Source: Candidatus Binatia bacterium | GTDB lineage: Bacteria > Desulfobacterota > Binatia > HRBIN30 | Reading direction: 5' to 3' | DNA: 64,000 bases | Assembly: GCA_026004215.1 (NCBI GenBank) | Contig: BPIR01000001.1 | Location: 1,082,566 to 1,146,565, forward strand | In this document: positions 45,221-54,164 of the stretch, piece after piece | Layout: each line of letters begins with the position of its first letter | Numbering within the stretch: the stretch's first letter is position 1 | Made by a program: the position numbers and the translations under genes | The notes under the pieces: generated by a model | Told to the model about the DNA's origin: nothing | Databases searched by the model: none | What the model saw: the letters and a program-made list of their open reading frames with translations, nothing else

Positions 45221-46392
45221 CGTCCTCCTCGCATGGGCACGGTTACCGACCGGCCCGTGTCTCGTTGGGTGGGCGACTCCACCTGCTGCTCCTCGTGCAA
45301 GTAACGAGGCACTCTTCGACTCAAGCGAGTCAGCAATTCATAGCTGATCGTGCCCGCGCAAGCAGCGACTTCTTCCACGGGGAGCGCTGCGCCCCAAAGA
45401 AGCGCCCGGTCGCCGACGCTGACCTCGGGAATCTCTGTGACATCCACCAACGTCACATCCATACATATCCGACCCACGACCGCAGCGGCCCTTCCCCGAA
45501 GCACGACACGGCCCACATTAGACAAGCGCCGGTCATACCCGTCCGCGTAACCCACGCCCAGTACAGCCAGGCGAGTTCGCCGCCGGGTGACATAGGTTTG
45601 GCCGTAGCTGACCGCCCGACCCTCGGGCAACTCCCGCACTTGCAGCACCGGGGCGGTTAACGACATAACGGGACGTACTTCCGGAACTTCCACAGCAGAG
45701 TTCGGCCTAACTCCGTACAGGAGTAATCCGGGGCGCACCATATCGAAATGCGTTTCCGGATTGCTCCAGGTGGCCACACTGTTGGCCAGATGCGCCGTGC
45801 TTGCAGGCCAGCGACGCTTTACCAACTCCACCGCTTGTCGGAACCGCCGAAGCTGTTCGCGGCAAAATTCGTTGTCCACGCTCTCAGCGTTTCCGAAGTG
45901 GGAGAACACCCCCTCAACGACCACGTTATGGGCTTGTTCGACTTCCGAAAGTAAACCGGGCAAGGCATCCACATCCGTACCCAGCCGGCCCATCCCCGTA
46001 TCCACCTTTACATGAACCCGTAAAGGCCGAGGCAGCCGAAGACTTTCGATCTCGCGCAAATGTTCTCCGTCGAGCAAGGCGACACTCAAGTCGTGCTCGG
46101 CGGCGATGCGAAGATCCGGCCCGCGTGCTCCCGCCAGCACCAGCACGGGTTGCCGCAGGCCAGCCGCGCGCAACTCTGCTCCCTCGCCAGCAGTAGCGAC
46201 CCCAAACGCATCCACACCCCCAGATGCCAGTTCGCGCGCCACCAGGAGAGCACCGTGACCATATCCGTCCGCCTTCACCACGGCGAGTAAACGGGTCCTG
46301 GCATGCAAGCGCGCGCGCAACCGCTCGAGGTTATGGTGGAGGGCCGCAGCATCGATGGCGGCACAAGCGCTCCGGGGGTGTTGGGCGTCCAT
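45196..46392 (-). CDS. alr: Alanine racemase
   Basis: A 398-residue PLP enzyme interconverting L- and D-alanine for peptidoglycan. The PLP lysine is Lys40 in AVVKADGYGHG. VDTGMGRLG, VFSHFGNAES and the second-domain catalytic tyrosine region AVSYGQTYVTRR are present, with the C-terminal RICMDVTLVDV block. A C-terminal tail of about 25 polar residues (HEEQQVESPTQRDTG...) extends past the usual end and overlaps purH. It heads the alr-purH-purD-tsaC-DUF1015 series. Confidence 0.94.
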   Translation of the reverse strand: MDAQHPRSACAAIDAAALHHNLERLRARLHARTRLLAVVKADGYGHGALLVARELASGGVDAFGVATAGEGAELRAAGLRQPVLVLAGARGPDLRIAAEHDLSVALLDGEHLREIESLRLPRPLRVHVKVDTGMGRLGTDVDALPGLLSEVEQAHNVVVEGVFSHFGNAESVDNEFCREQLRRFRQAVELVKRRWPASTAHLANSVATWSNPETHFDMVRPGLLLYGVRPNSAVEVPEVRPVMSLTAPVLQVRELPEGRAVSYGQTYVTRRRTRLAVLGVGYADGYDRRLSNVGRVVLRGRAAAVVGRICMDVTLVDVTEIPEVSVGDRALLWGAALPVEEVAACAGTISYELLTRLSRRVPRYLHEEQQVESPTQRDTGRSVTVPMRGGRWQRSSER

Positions 46393-46424
46393 TTCGTTCG
46401 ATTGACTGCTTCAGAGCCGGCCGC

Positions 46425-46453
46425 GTGATACCAACGGTTGCCAAAGTTGTAAA
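46425..46453 (-). promoter_or_regulatory. Predicted promoter of the alr-purH-purD-tsaC-DUF1015 series
   Basis: On the minus strand TTTACA (46448-46453) and TATCAC (46425-46430) are separated by exactly 17 bases, about 33 bases upstream of the alr ATG. It matches the sigma70 consensus in 5 of 6 and 4 of 6 positions. Confidence 0.5.
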
Positions 46454-46482
46454 GGTACGTAGCGGCTTCTATCGTTCGTTTC

Positions 46483-46683
46483 GTGCGTGTGCGTCTAAAC
46501 GGCGAATGGCATAACGTAAAAGACGGCATTACGGTCGCGGACCTTGTCGCCCAGCTTGGACTCGACCACCAACGTATCGCGATCGAGCTGAACCGAGCCA
46601 TTGTGCCCCGCCCCGAGTACGCTAGCGTGCGCCTGCGAGAAGCGGACGAAGTGGAAGTCGTCCACTTCGTCGGCGGAGGATGA
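46483..46683 (+). CDS. thiS: Sulfur carrier protein ThiS
   Basis: A 66-residue ubiquitin-like protein that carries sulfur as a C-terminal thiocarboxylate for thiazole formation by ThiG. It starts [12 protein letters not shown] (GTG start), has [11 protein letters not shown], and ends EVVHFVGGG with the required Gly-Gly terminus. The thiG start is 7 bases beyond the stop. The adenylyltransferase ThiF is not in the window. Confidence 0.93.
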   Translation: MRVRLNGEWHNVKDGITVADLVAQLGLDHQRIAIELNRAIVPRPEYASVRLREADEVEVVHFVGGG

Positions 46684-46690
46684 TTGTGCC

Positions 46691-47467
46691 ATGGACGATC
46701 TTTTGCAAATTGCGGGGAAGCATTTTCGGTCTCGGCTGATCGTCGGCACCGGCAAGTATCGCGACTTCGAAGAAACGCGCCGAGCCGTGGAGGCATCGGG
46801 CGCGGAAATCGTGACCGTGGCCGTGCGGCGGGTCAACATCACGGCACGGGATCGGGAAAACCTGCTGGACTACCTGGATCCCAAACGGTTCCACATCTTG
46901 CCCAATACTGCTGGCTGCTACACGGCGGACGAAGCCGTGCGCATCGCCCGTCTTGCGCGCGAAGCGGGCGCTGGCAATTGGGTGAAACTCGAGGTCATCG
47001 GGGACGAGAAGACGCTTTTCCCCGACGTTGCTGCGACCATCGAGGCAGCGCGGATCCTCGTGCGAGAGGGATTTGCCGTACTGCCATACATCAACGACGA
47101 TCCCGTGGCGGCAAAAAAGCTCGAAGAGATCGGCTGTGTTGCGGTCATGCCCTTGGCTGCCCCAATTGGATCTGGGCTCGGTATTCGCAATCCCTACAAC
47201 TTGATGATCATCTTGGAGCAAAGCCGTGTGCCGGTCATTGTGGACGCGGGTGTGGGCACCGCCTCGGACGCTGCTGTGGCCATGGAACTTGGTTGTGACG
47301 CTGTACTCATGAACACCGCCATTGCCGGCGCCCAGAATCCCATCCTCATGGCCGAAGCGATGAAACTTGCGGTCGAAGCCGGGCGGAAAGCTTATCTCGC
47401 CGGGCGGATCCCGAAAAAACTTTACGCTACGGCATCGAGCCCGATCGAAGGTGTCATTGGCCGCTAA
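46691..47467 (+). CDS. thiG: Thiazole synthase
   Basis: A 258-residue TIM barrel forming the thiazole phosphate of thiamine from DXP, dehydroglycine and ThiS thiocarboxylate. The Schiff-base lysine is Lys99 in [40 protein letters not shown] and [12 protein letters not shown] are canonical. ATG 46691 is used; its GGAGG lies at the thiS stop. The open frame back to 46601 is inside thiS. Confidence 0.96.
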   Translation: MDDLLQIAGKHFRSRLIVGTGKYRDFEETRRAVEASGAEIVTVAVRRVNITARDRENLLDYLDPKRFHILPNTAGCYTADEAVRIARLAREAGAGNWVKLEVIGDEKTLFPDVAATIEAARILVREGFAVLPYINDDPVAAKKLEEIGCVAVMPLAAPIGSGLGIRNPYNLMIILEQSRVPVIVDAGVGTASDAAVAMELGCDAVLMNTAIAGAQNPILMAEAMKLAVEAGRKAYLAGRIPKKLYATASSPIEGVIGR

Positions 47468-47512
47468 GCGCATCAACGCTTTCTTCTGCGGACACGAAAA
47501 CTCCCGCCGCTC

Positions 47513-48139
47513 ATGCGCCGAGTTCCCCGCCTGTATTTGATTACCGACCGCCATCAAACCCGGGGCCGGCCGCTGCTCGAAGTTGTCGAAGCGGCGTTGC
47601 GAGGCGGTGTCGAAGCTGTGCAACTCCGCGAAAAAGATTTGCCCGGCGGAGCCATGTACGAGCTGGCTTGCGCCCTGCGGCCGTTGTGTGAGCGCCACGG
47701 CGCCGCCTTACTCATTAACGACCGTGTCGACATCGCGGCCGCTGTACGCGCGCACGGCGTGCACCTACCGGTCCGCTCGTTTCATGTAGCGGAGGCGCGG
47801 GCGGTTCTTGGCCCCGAAGCTCTCATTGGCTGTTCCTGCCACGACTTGACCGAAGCCATGACCGCGGCCCGTCGAGGAGCAGACTTCGTGGTGTGTGGGC
47901 CGGTGTTTTCCACCCCTTCTAAAGAACGATTCGGGCCACCGATGGGGACCGAACTGCTGGCGCAGGTTTGCCGCGAAGTGCCAGCGCCCGTTCTCGCCAT
48001 TGGCGGGATCACCCCCGCGAACGTGGTGCGGGTTCGGCAAGCGGGAGCCCGCGGGGTCGCTGTCATCCGAGCAATTCTTGACGCACCGGACCCGACCGTC
48101 GCCGCTCGAGAGCTCGCTACGGCTTTGGCGACAGCGTAG
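47513..48139 (+). CDS. thiE: Thiamine phosphate synthase
   Basis: A 208-residue TIM barrel that joins hydroxymethylpyrimidine pyrophosphate and thiazole phosphate to thiamine phosphate. RLYLITDR, VQLREKDL, LLINDRVDIA, GADFVVCGPVFSTPSK and LAIGGITPANV are present and in order. It lies 45 bases after thiG and completes a thiS-thiG-thiE unit; thiC is about 16.5 kb away on the other strand. Confidence 0.94.
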   Translation: MRRVPRLYLITDRHQTRGRPLLEVVEAALRGGVEAVQLREKDLPGGAMYELACALRPLCERHGAALLINDRVDIAAAVRAHGVHLPVRSFHVAEARAVLGPEALIGCSCHDLTEAMTAARRGADFVVCGPVFSTPSKERFGPPMGTELLAQVCREVPAPVLAIGGITPANVVRVRQAGARGVAVIRAILDAPDPTVAARELATALATA

Positions 48140-48211
48140 GTATCGAATCTTTTCCGAGCGCGGCAAGGATCCGTCCGGCAGGCCAAGTCGCAGCCCCCGC
48201 ATACGCCTTTC

Positions 48212-48242
48212 TTGACTCCAACCCCACTTGCTTGGATACAAA
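48212..48242 (+). promoter_or_regulatory. Possible promoter of the tandem SDR genes
   Basis: TTGACT (48212-48217) and TACAAA (48237-48242) stand 19 bases apart, 31 bases before the first SDR start. The spacing is longer than ideal. Confidence 0.3.
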
Positions 48243-48272
48243 AGGCTGCAATCGGTTTCGCGGAGGTGAATT

Positions 48273-49220
48273 GTGGCAGGCATGCTCGAGGGTCGCGTTG
48301 CTGTGGTTACAGGTGCGGGGCGTGGAATTGGGCGAGCTGTGGCGTTGGCTCTGGCTGAGTCTGGCGCCAAAGTTGTGGTCAACGACTACGGCGTGGACTT
48401 GCACGGCCAAGCGCCGACCACGGGGCCAGCGTTCGACGTAGCCAAGGAAATTCAGGAGCGGGGCGGAGACGCTGTGCCGAACACCGATTCCGTTGCCACA
48501 TGGGACGGCAGCGAACGGATCATCCGGACCGCGCTAGAGCACTTTGGCCGTATCGACATCTTGGTCACCTGTGCCGGCATCCTCCGCGACCGAATGATCT
48601 TCAACATGACGGAAGAGGAATTCGATGCCGTTGTGGCCGTGCACCTCAAGGGCACGTTTTGCTGCATTCGGCACGCTGCGCCGTTGATGCGCGAGCAGCG
48701 GTATGGACGAATCGTGACCTTCACCTCCGGCGCCGGGCTGTTCGGCAATCCAGGGCAATCGAACTACGGCGCGGCCAAAGCCGCGATTGGTGGGCTCACC
48801 AAAGTTGTTGCCCGTGACATGGGAAAGTACGGTGTGACCTGTAACGCCATCGCACCGGTGGCGGCCACACGCATGACCCTCACCGAGGAGTTTTTACGTG
48901 CCCGTGAAATTCGCCGCCAACAAGGCATCATCCGCGAAGAGCGCGCACTGGCACGGCTCGAGGAACTCAAACCCGAAGATGTGGCTCCCATGGTCGTCTT
49001 CCTAGCCAGCGACCACGCGGCCAACGTCAACGGCCAATTCTTTCTTTGCGCCGGAGGCTCGATCTCGCTCCTGTCGCAACCACGACCCGTGAAGACGATT
49101 TTCAAACCCGACGGCCGGTGGACCCTCGACGAACTCGATCGCATCGTTCCTGCAACACTCGCCGAAGGTCTGGTAAACCCAGCCCCGCCGCGGCCGGAAA
49201 CGGGCGCCACCACGAGTTGA
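48273..49220 (+). CDS. Short-chain dehydrogenase/reductase, MFE-2/3-hydroxyacyl-CoA dehydrogenase-like (copy 1)
   Basis: A 315-residue SDR. It has the NAD(P) motif TGAGRGIGRA, the active-site Ser in TSGAGLFG, and the YxxxK catalytic pair in SNYGAAKAAIGG. The start of the mature fold (VVNDYGVDLHG) and the RDRMIFNMTEEEFDAVV segment resemble the dehydrogenase domain of peroxisomal multifunctional enzyme 2. A C-terminal extension of about 50 residues (VKTIFKPDGRWTLDEL...) follows the normal SDR core. GTG 48273 follows CGGAGGTG. The next gene is a paralogue, 33 bases on. An acyl-CoA beta-oxidation role is inferred. Confidence 0.85.
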   Translation: MAGMLEGRVAVVTGAGRGIGRAVALALAESGAKVVVNDYGVDLHGQAPTTGPAFDVAKEIQERGGDAVPNTDSVATWDGSERIIRTALEHFGRIDILVTCAGILRDRMIFNMTEEEFDAVVAVHLKGTFCCIRHAAPLMREQRYGRIVTFTSGAGLFGNPGQSNYGAAKAAIGGLTKVVARDMGKYGVTCNAIAPVAATRMTLTEEFLRAREIRRQQGIIREERALARLEELKPEDVAPMVVFLASDHAANVNGQFFLCAGGSISLLSQPRPVKTIFKPDGRWTLDELDRIVPATLAEGLVNPAPPRPETGATTS

Positions 49221-49253
49221 GGTGTTCGATACAACCGAGAAGAGGAGGCGGTA

Positions 49254-50216
49254 ATGGGACAGCGTTTGCGAGATAAAGTCGCCATCGTCACCGGCGCAGG
49301 CCGCGGCATTGGGCGCGGCATTGCGCTGTTGCTGGCGGAAGAAGGGGCAGCCGTGGTCGTCAACGACGCAGGAGTCAACGTAGATGGCAGTGGCGGCGAA
49401 ACCACTCCAGCGCAACTCGTCGTCGAAGAAATTCGCGCGCGCGGTGGCCAGGCGGTCGCTAACTACGACAACGTGGCCGACTTCAAAGCAGCAGAAAATA
49501 TCATCCAGACAGCTCTGCGCGAGTTCGGTCGGCTCGACATCCTTGTAAACAACGCCGGCATCTTGCGCGATCGAATGGTATTCAACCTTTCAGAGGAAGA
49601 CTGGGACAGCGTGGTTGCCGTGCACTTGAAGGGTACGTTCAATTGCACACGTCACGCCGCCGTGCACATGCGGCAACAACGGTCCGGACGGATCATCAGT
49701 ATGTCCTCGACTTCGGGCTTGTATGGTAATACCGGGCAGGCAAACTACGGTGCGGCGAAGGACGGGATTGCCGGACTCACACGCGTGGTGGCTCGCGAAC
49801 TGGGGAAGTACGGAGTCACGGTCAACGCCATTGCGCCGGCGGCGCAAACCCGCATGATCGCCACGATCCCGGCCAAAGCGCGCGAAGTGCGTGCCCAACG
49901 CGGTGTCGCGTTACCTGGTCAACGCACCAGCGAACTTCCTCCCTTGCGAGCCGAACCGGAAGACGTTGCCCCGTTTGTCGTCTACTTGGCCACCGATGCA
50001 GCGCGAAACATCAACGGGCAGATTTTTCTCGTTCGCGGCGGAATCGTTGCGTTGCTCAACGATCCTGCACCGGTACGCACAATCGTCAAGGATGGGCGCT
50101 GGACGCCGGAAGAGATTGCACAGCTTTTCCCCCACACGCTTGGAATGGATCTGGTGAATCCTGCGCCGGCGCAACCAGCGGGTGGGGCTCCAGCAGGCAA
50201 GGAACAAAGCGGTTGA
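49254..50216 (+). CDS. Short-chain dehydrogenase/reductase, paralogue of the preceding gene (copy 2)
   Basis: A 320-residue SDR with TGAGRGIGRG, the active-site Ser region SSTSGLYG and Tyr/Lys in ANYGAAKDGIAG. It shares the RDRMVFNLSEEDWDSVVAVHLKG block and the same C-terminal extension (VRTIVKDGRWTPEEI...LVNPAP) with copy 1, so the pair arose by tandem duplication. ATG 49254 has a strong GAGGAGG site. Copy 1 reads TCAGI where copy 2 has the standard NNAGI, which hints at different specificities. Confidence 0.87.
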   Translation: MGQRLRDKVAIVTGAGRGIGRGIALLLAEEGAAVVVNDAGVNVDGSGGETTPAQLVVEEIRARGGQAVANYDNVADFKAAENIIQTALREFGRLDILVNNAGILRDRMVFNLSEEDWDSVVAVHLKGTFNCTRHAAVHMRQQRSGRIISMSSTSGLYGNTGQANYGAAKDGIAGLTRVVARELGKYGVTVNAIAPAAQTRMIATIPAKAREVRAQRGVALPGQRTSELPPLRAEPEDVAPFVVYLATDAARNINGQIFLVRGGIVALLNDPAPVRTIVKDGRWTPEEIAQLFPHTLGMDLVNPAPAQPAGGAPAGKEQSG

Positions 50217-50247
50217 ACGGATCGCTCGGGGCACCTCTTCACAAAGG

Positions 50248-52041
50248 ATGTCCTCACAAAACCAGCACTTCCGGCTCTTTTGGCTGGGCACCTTGGGGAG
50301 CGTCGCCACCGCGTTGTTGTTGTTTCTTCCCAGTATTCGCTACGGACTCGTCTGGGACGACGCGACGGTTCTCGAGCAGCTACGCAGCTTCCGTCAGCTA
50401 AAAGATTTTCTCGTCGTCCCCGACTCGGTGCCGAAATTTTACTATCGTCCGGTCGTCTTTGCCTCCTTCTGGCTCGAACAGCAGCTCAGTGGCGCCAACG
50501 CCGCGACATTCCACCGAACCAACATTTTCTTGCACTCGCTCAACACCGGCTTGGTGGCCGTGGCACTGTGGCGGGTCTTCGCTCTCGACCCAAGGATTTG
50601 CGTGGCGAGTAGTTGGTTGTTCGCCACGCACCCTGTGCACACGGAAGCCGTGGCGTGGATCGCGGGCCGGTCGGATCTCCTCACTACGCTGTTCTTCTTG
50701 CTCGCTCTTGTGGCCTACGCACAACCCACGCGGGCTATCCGCATCCTGGCGGCGGTGGCGTTTGCCCTGGCGCTCGGAGCAAAAGAACCGGCCATCGCTG
50801 CTGTGCCGCTGTTTGGGCTCTTCGATTTGTCTCGAAGGCGAAAACCAGACTGGCTTTTCTACGGAATCGCGTTCCTGATCCTCGCAACCTACCTCGCTCT
50901 GCGACAAATCAACCTCGGGACTCCGCTCGGAGGATGGGAGCGAGGGTCGGGCCTCGGCGAAAAAACTGTCGAGTCTCTGCGCGCACTCGGTTGGTACAGC
51001 CTGCATGCTTTGATACCCGGGCTCGTGACGCCTTACGTGCCGCGCATGCCGGCGGTGTCCGGGCTCGAACTTGCGGGGGGACTCGTGCTCCTCGCCGGCG
51101 CTTGGGTCGTATGGCGCCACCCCAGGACGAATCTCTCTTTGCTCGTCGCACTGTTCCTCTGCACGCTCGCGCCCGCAGTAGCGATCCTGTGGCGGGTCAG
51201 TGCGTCAACCGTCCTGGCAGACCGTTATGTTTACCTCCCTTCGCTCGCAGCAGTGGCCCTTCTTTCTACTTTTCTCGCGCGGTGGACCCTTCAAAGAAGC
51301 GCAATCTTTTACCTCTCGATATCGGGCCTGGCGGCGTTTTTTTTCGCTTGGAAAACTGCGCGTTACTTGCCCACATGGCGCGACAACCTTGCATTTTGGT
51401 CTGCGGCCGCCGCGGTTGCACCCGACGTATCCACTCCTCAACGGGAAATCGGACTTGCACTGTTAGAGCGGCGACAACTGGCCGAAGCAGAACCTTTTTT
51501 CGCGCGGGCCGTCGCCCTCGCTCGGCTACCCGAAGAGCAAGCCATGGCGCGCAGCAATCTTGCCTCTCTGTACCGCCAACGCGGAGATTACGCGCGCGCT
51601 TTAGAAGAACTCGAGGCAGCGGTCAGGATTGCCGCGCACCCTGGCCTCTACCATAACCTCGGCCTCACCGCGATGATGGCTGCAGAGGCAGCGCAGAGCG
51701 CGGGTTCCGGCAGAGATGTCCTCGTGTTGGTTCAGCGTGCCAAAAGCGCGCTGCAAAAAGCCCTCGCTTACGAGGCGCATCCGCAGGCCGCTCGATATCG
51801 GGAGCTCTGGGCGCCGGCAAAAACTCACGCCCTACTCGGGCAAGTACTCTTCTCGCTTCACGATTACTCGGGGTCCAGGTTCCATTTGGAGCGCGCCCTG
51901 GCACTCGACCCCAACGGTCCAACGGCCGCCATCACACGCCTGTATCTAGGTAAGCTTCCCCCGGAGGCCCCGGCGGCCCCGGCGGCCCCGGCGTCGCCGG
52001 CGGAGCCACCGGCCAGTAAAACGGGCAGTGGCACGCCGTGA
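50248..52041 (+). CDS. TMTC-like membrane protein: GT-C-type transmembrane domain with C-terminal TPR repeats
   Basis: About 597 residues. Ten or so hydrophobic helices span roughly residues 10-390. The first extracytoplasmic loop has the GT-C-type acidic pair in YGLVWDDATVLEQL, then FYYRPVVFASFWLEQQL and ATHPVHTEAVAWIAGRSDLL, which are typical of TMTC/PMT-related proteins. The C-terminal 180 residues form three or more TPR-like repeats (SNLASLYRQRGDYARALEELEAAV) and end in an Ala/Pro tail. A lipid-linked-sugar glycosyltransferase acting outside the membrane is the best guess. ATG 50248 is chosen to clear the SDR stop, and its ribosome site is poor, so the true start is uncertain. Confidence 0.78.
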   Translation: MSSQNQHFRLFWLGTLGSVATALLLFLPSIRYGLVWDDATVLEQLRSFRQLKDFLVVPDSVPKFYYRPVVFASFWLEQQLSGANAATFHRTNIFLHSLNTGLVAVALWRVFALDPRICVASSWLFATHPVHTEAVAWIAGRSDLLTTLFFLLALVAYAQPTRAIRILAAVAFALALGAKEPAIAAVPLFGLFDLSRRRKPDWLFYGIAFLILATYLALRQINLGTPLGGWERGSGLGEKTVESLRALGWYSLHALIPGLVTPYVPRMPAVSGLELAGGLVLLAGAWVVWRHPRTNLSLLVALFLCTLAPAVAILWRVSASTVLADRYVYLPSLAAVALLSTFLARWTLQRSAIFYLSISGLAAFFFAWKTARYLPTWRDNLAFWSAAAAVAPDVSTPQREIGLALLERRQLAEAEPFFARAVALARLPEEQAMARSNLASLYRQRGDYARALEELEAAVRIAAHPGLYHNLGLTAMMAAEAAQSAGSGRDVLVLVQRAKSALQKALAYEAHPQAARYRELWAPAKTHALLGQVLFSLHDYSGSRFHLERALALDPNGPTAAITRLYLGKLPPEAPAAPAAPASPAEPPASKTGSGTP

Positions 52042-52069
52042 CCGAGAATCTCCCGCGCCGGCAGCTGCA

Positions 52070-52510
52070 ATGACCGAAGGTTCCGACGTGCGCGTGCGCT
52101 TGATCCAAGCCGAACACGAACGGGCGCTTGCCGCAGCTATCCGGCTCGAGGTGTTTGTCCGCGAGCAAGGCATTCCCCTGGAAGCAGAGTTCGATCCGGA
52201 TGATTTCTCTGCCGTTCATGCGCTTGCATTCGATCGCGGATGTGCAGTGGGAACGGCGCGGCTCGTGCTGGCCGCCGATCGGGCCCGGCTCGGGCGTTTA
52301 GCCGTGTTGGAGAAACACCGGCACCAAAAGGTGGGCACCGCGCTAGTGCGCTTTCTTTGCGACTACGGCCGCTCGTGTGGAGTTCGACGAATCGTGGCCC
52401 ATGCCCAAGTACGAGCCTTGCCGTTTTACCTCGGCCTGGGCTTTGCGGTCACCAGCTCCATCTTTGACGAAGACGGGATTCCTCACTGCCGCGTCGAAGT
52501 CGAGCTGTGA
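52070..52510 (+). CDS. GNAT-family N-acetyltransferase
   Basis: A 146-residue GNAT. FVREQGIPLEAEFD near the N-terminus and the acetyl-CoA-binding RLAVLEKHRHQKVGTALVRFL are characteristic of the ElaA/YjdJ-like branch, and FYLGLGFAV is the C-terminal beta-bulge element. The acceptor is unknown. ATG 52070 is used; GTG 52028 would overlap the upstream gene's stop and is possible. Confidence 0.8.
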   Translation: MTEGSDVRVRLIQAEHERALAAAIRLEVFVREQGIPLEAEFDPDDFSAVHALAFDRGCAVGTARLVLAADRARLGRLAVLEKHRHQKVGTALVRFLCDYGRSCGVRRIVAHAQVRALPFYLGLGFAVTSSIFDEDGIPHCRVEVEL

Positions 52511-52671
52511 GCGAGCGCACGGCCCCAGGGGTGCGTCTCGCAGGAAGCCGCTCCGGCATGTGCTGGCCGTACCGGAGACGGGCCTCACCGGCCCCCCATC
52601 CCCGCCACTCTCGATTTGCATCGGCGTTGCCCCTGGCCTGCCCCCACACCACTGCCGCAAACACACACTGC

Positions 52672-52700
52672 TTGACGTGAAAGCCCGCTTTCGGTAAATG
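52672..52700 (+). promoter_or_regulatory. Predicted promoter of the porin-ApbE-bacterioferritin operon
   Basis: TTGACG (52672-52677) with a 17-base spacer and a weak -10 TAAATG (52695-52700). The spacer itself contains a perfect dyad, GAAAGC-CC-GCTTTC (52679-52692), which may be a second operator. The Fur-like box begins 12 bases downstream. Confidence 0.4.
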
Positions 52701-52712
52701 CGCCCCACTCAT

Positions 52713-52727
52713 TGAAAATGAGTTTCA
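52713..52727. promoter_or_regulatory. Fur-box-like operator
   Basis: TGAAAATGAGTTTCA matches the 7-1-7 Fur core TGATAATGATTATCA at 12 of 15 positions and is itself a dyad (TGAAA/TTTCA). An overlapping dyad CTCATT-GAA-AATGAG lies at 52708-52722. Placement just after a candidate promoter and 43 bases before the start of an operon containing bfd and bfr genes fits iron control; binding by Fur is inferred. Confidence 0.6.
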
Positions 52728-52770
52728 AAATCCTAAAGCCGAACGCAAGAGTTCGAGGGAGGAGGAGTCT

Positions 52771-54156
52771 ATGAACGGGTGGTGGCGCTATGCACTGGTC
52801 GTGATGGCCTTGGCTGGCTTCGCAGCCGCCGCAAGGGCGGAGGAGCCGCGCGGCACGCGGGAGCAGTTAGAACAGTTGCAACGAGAACAACGCCGCATGC
52901 GCGAGGAGATCGAGCGGCTGAAACGAGAATTGGAAAGTCCGCGAAGCGATCGCAAACGGGTCGAGGAGCTGGAACGCAAGCAAAGCATCGTGACCGACGA
53001 GCTGCGCCGACTGCGCGAGGCCTTCGTCCTGCCGGAAACACGGGAGCTGAAGAGCTTTTACGGACTGGGCCCTGCGGCCTCGAAAGTGTACGGGCTCGAG
53101 CGCGGTCTATCCATTGGCGGCTACGGCGAGGCGAATCTGCGCACGATCGTGGGTAACAAGGGAACGGATACCGACGTATTCGATTTCCTTCGCCTCGTTC
53201 TCTACGTGGGCTACAAGTTCAACGACTGGATTGTTTTCAACTCAGAGACGGAGTTCGAGCACGCATCGACCGGCAAGAATGGCGAGGTATCCGTGGAGTT
53301 CGCCAATCTCGATTTTCTGTTGCACGAGATGGCCAACGCTCGGTTCGGGCTCGTGCTGGTACCTGTGGGTTTCATCAATGAAATCCACGAGCCGCCGTTC
53401 TTCTTCGGCAACGTGCGCCCACCCGTGGAAACGGTCATTTTACCCAGCACTTGGCGCGCCAATGGTTTTGGCTTTTTCGGCGAGCTGTTGCCCGGTTTGA
53501 CGTATCGTACGTATGGCATCACCAGCCTGGATGCCAGCGGTTTTCGCTCGGCGGGCATTCGGGGTGGCCGGCAAAGCGGAAGCCTCGAGCGCGCAGAGGA
53601 TTTCTCGTGGGTCGGACGATTGGACTACTCGTTCATGCCGAACTCGTTCCTCGGAGCTTCGGCGTATGTGGGTGACCAAGGGCAAGGACGGCCCTACGGC
53701 AACGATGTACTCGGCCGGCGCGAGGTCGGCGCCTTTATGCAACTTTACGAAGGGCACTTGCAGCTTCGCTGGCACGGACTCGAGTTCCGGGCCCTCGGAG
53801 CCGTGACCTTGCTCGACAACGCCACACGGTTGAGTGTCGACCCGACCATTAACGAAACCATTGGCAACCGGATGCTCGGTTACTACGCAGAAATTGGATA
53901 CGACGTATTGCCTTGGATTGTCCCGGGCACGACCCAGTACCTGGCACCATGGTTCCGCTACTCGCACACCGATACGCAACAAAACGTGCCCGCGGGACTT
54001 ACACCGAACAACCGGCACAACCGCGACTATTTCGAGGCCGGCTTACAGTACAAGCCGATTCCCCAAGTGGTGTTGAAACTGGATTACCGTAACTTGGATG
54101 CGGAAACCGGCACGCTGCCCGACGAAGTTCGGATCGGTGCGGGTTTTGTTTTCTGA
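52771..54156 (+). CDS. Outer-membrane porin-like protein with N-terminal coiled-coil
   Basis: A 461-residue exported protein. A signal peptide (YALVVMALAGFAAAARA) is followed by a charged coiled-coil (about residues 25-85, EQLEQLQREQRRMREEIERL-type heptads). A beta-barrel-like region with alternating strands then ends in the aromatic terminus GAGFVF, as expected for BAM-inserted proteins. LKSFYGLGPAASKVYG, GLSIGGYGEANL and INEIHEPPFFFGNVRP look like family-conserved blocks; I recall similar porins but cannot name the family with certainty. ATG 52771 follows GAGGGAGGAGG. It is first in the iron/flavin operon, so passage of an iron chelate or other substrate is the inferred task. Confidence 0.82.
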   Translation: MNGWWRYALVVMALAGFAAAARAEEPRGTREQLEQLQREQRRMREEIERLKRELESPRSDRKRVEELERKQSIVTDELRRLREAFVLPETRELKSFYGLGPAASKVYGLERGLSIGGYGEANLRTIVGNKGTDTDVFDFLRLVLYVGYKFNDWIVFNSETEFEHASTGKNGEVSVEFANLDFLLHEMANARFGLVLVPVGFINEIHEPPFFFGNVRPPVETVILPSTWRANGFGFFGELLPGLTYRTYGITSLDASGFRSAGIRGGRQSGSLERAEDFSWVGRLDYSFMPNSFLGASAYVGDQGQGRPYGNDVLGRREVGAFMQLYEGHLQLRWHGLEFRALGAVTLLDNATRLSVDPTINETIGNRMLGYYAEIGYDVLPWIVPGTTQYLAPWFRYSHTDTQQNVPAGLTPNNRHNRDYFEAGLQYKPIPQVVLKLDYRNLDAETGTLPDEVRIGAGFVF

Positions 54157-54164
54157 GTGACCCG

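Noticed and set aside
46622..47698. 358-residue minus-strand open frame
   Set aside because: Antisense of thiG and neighbours.
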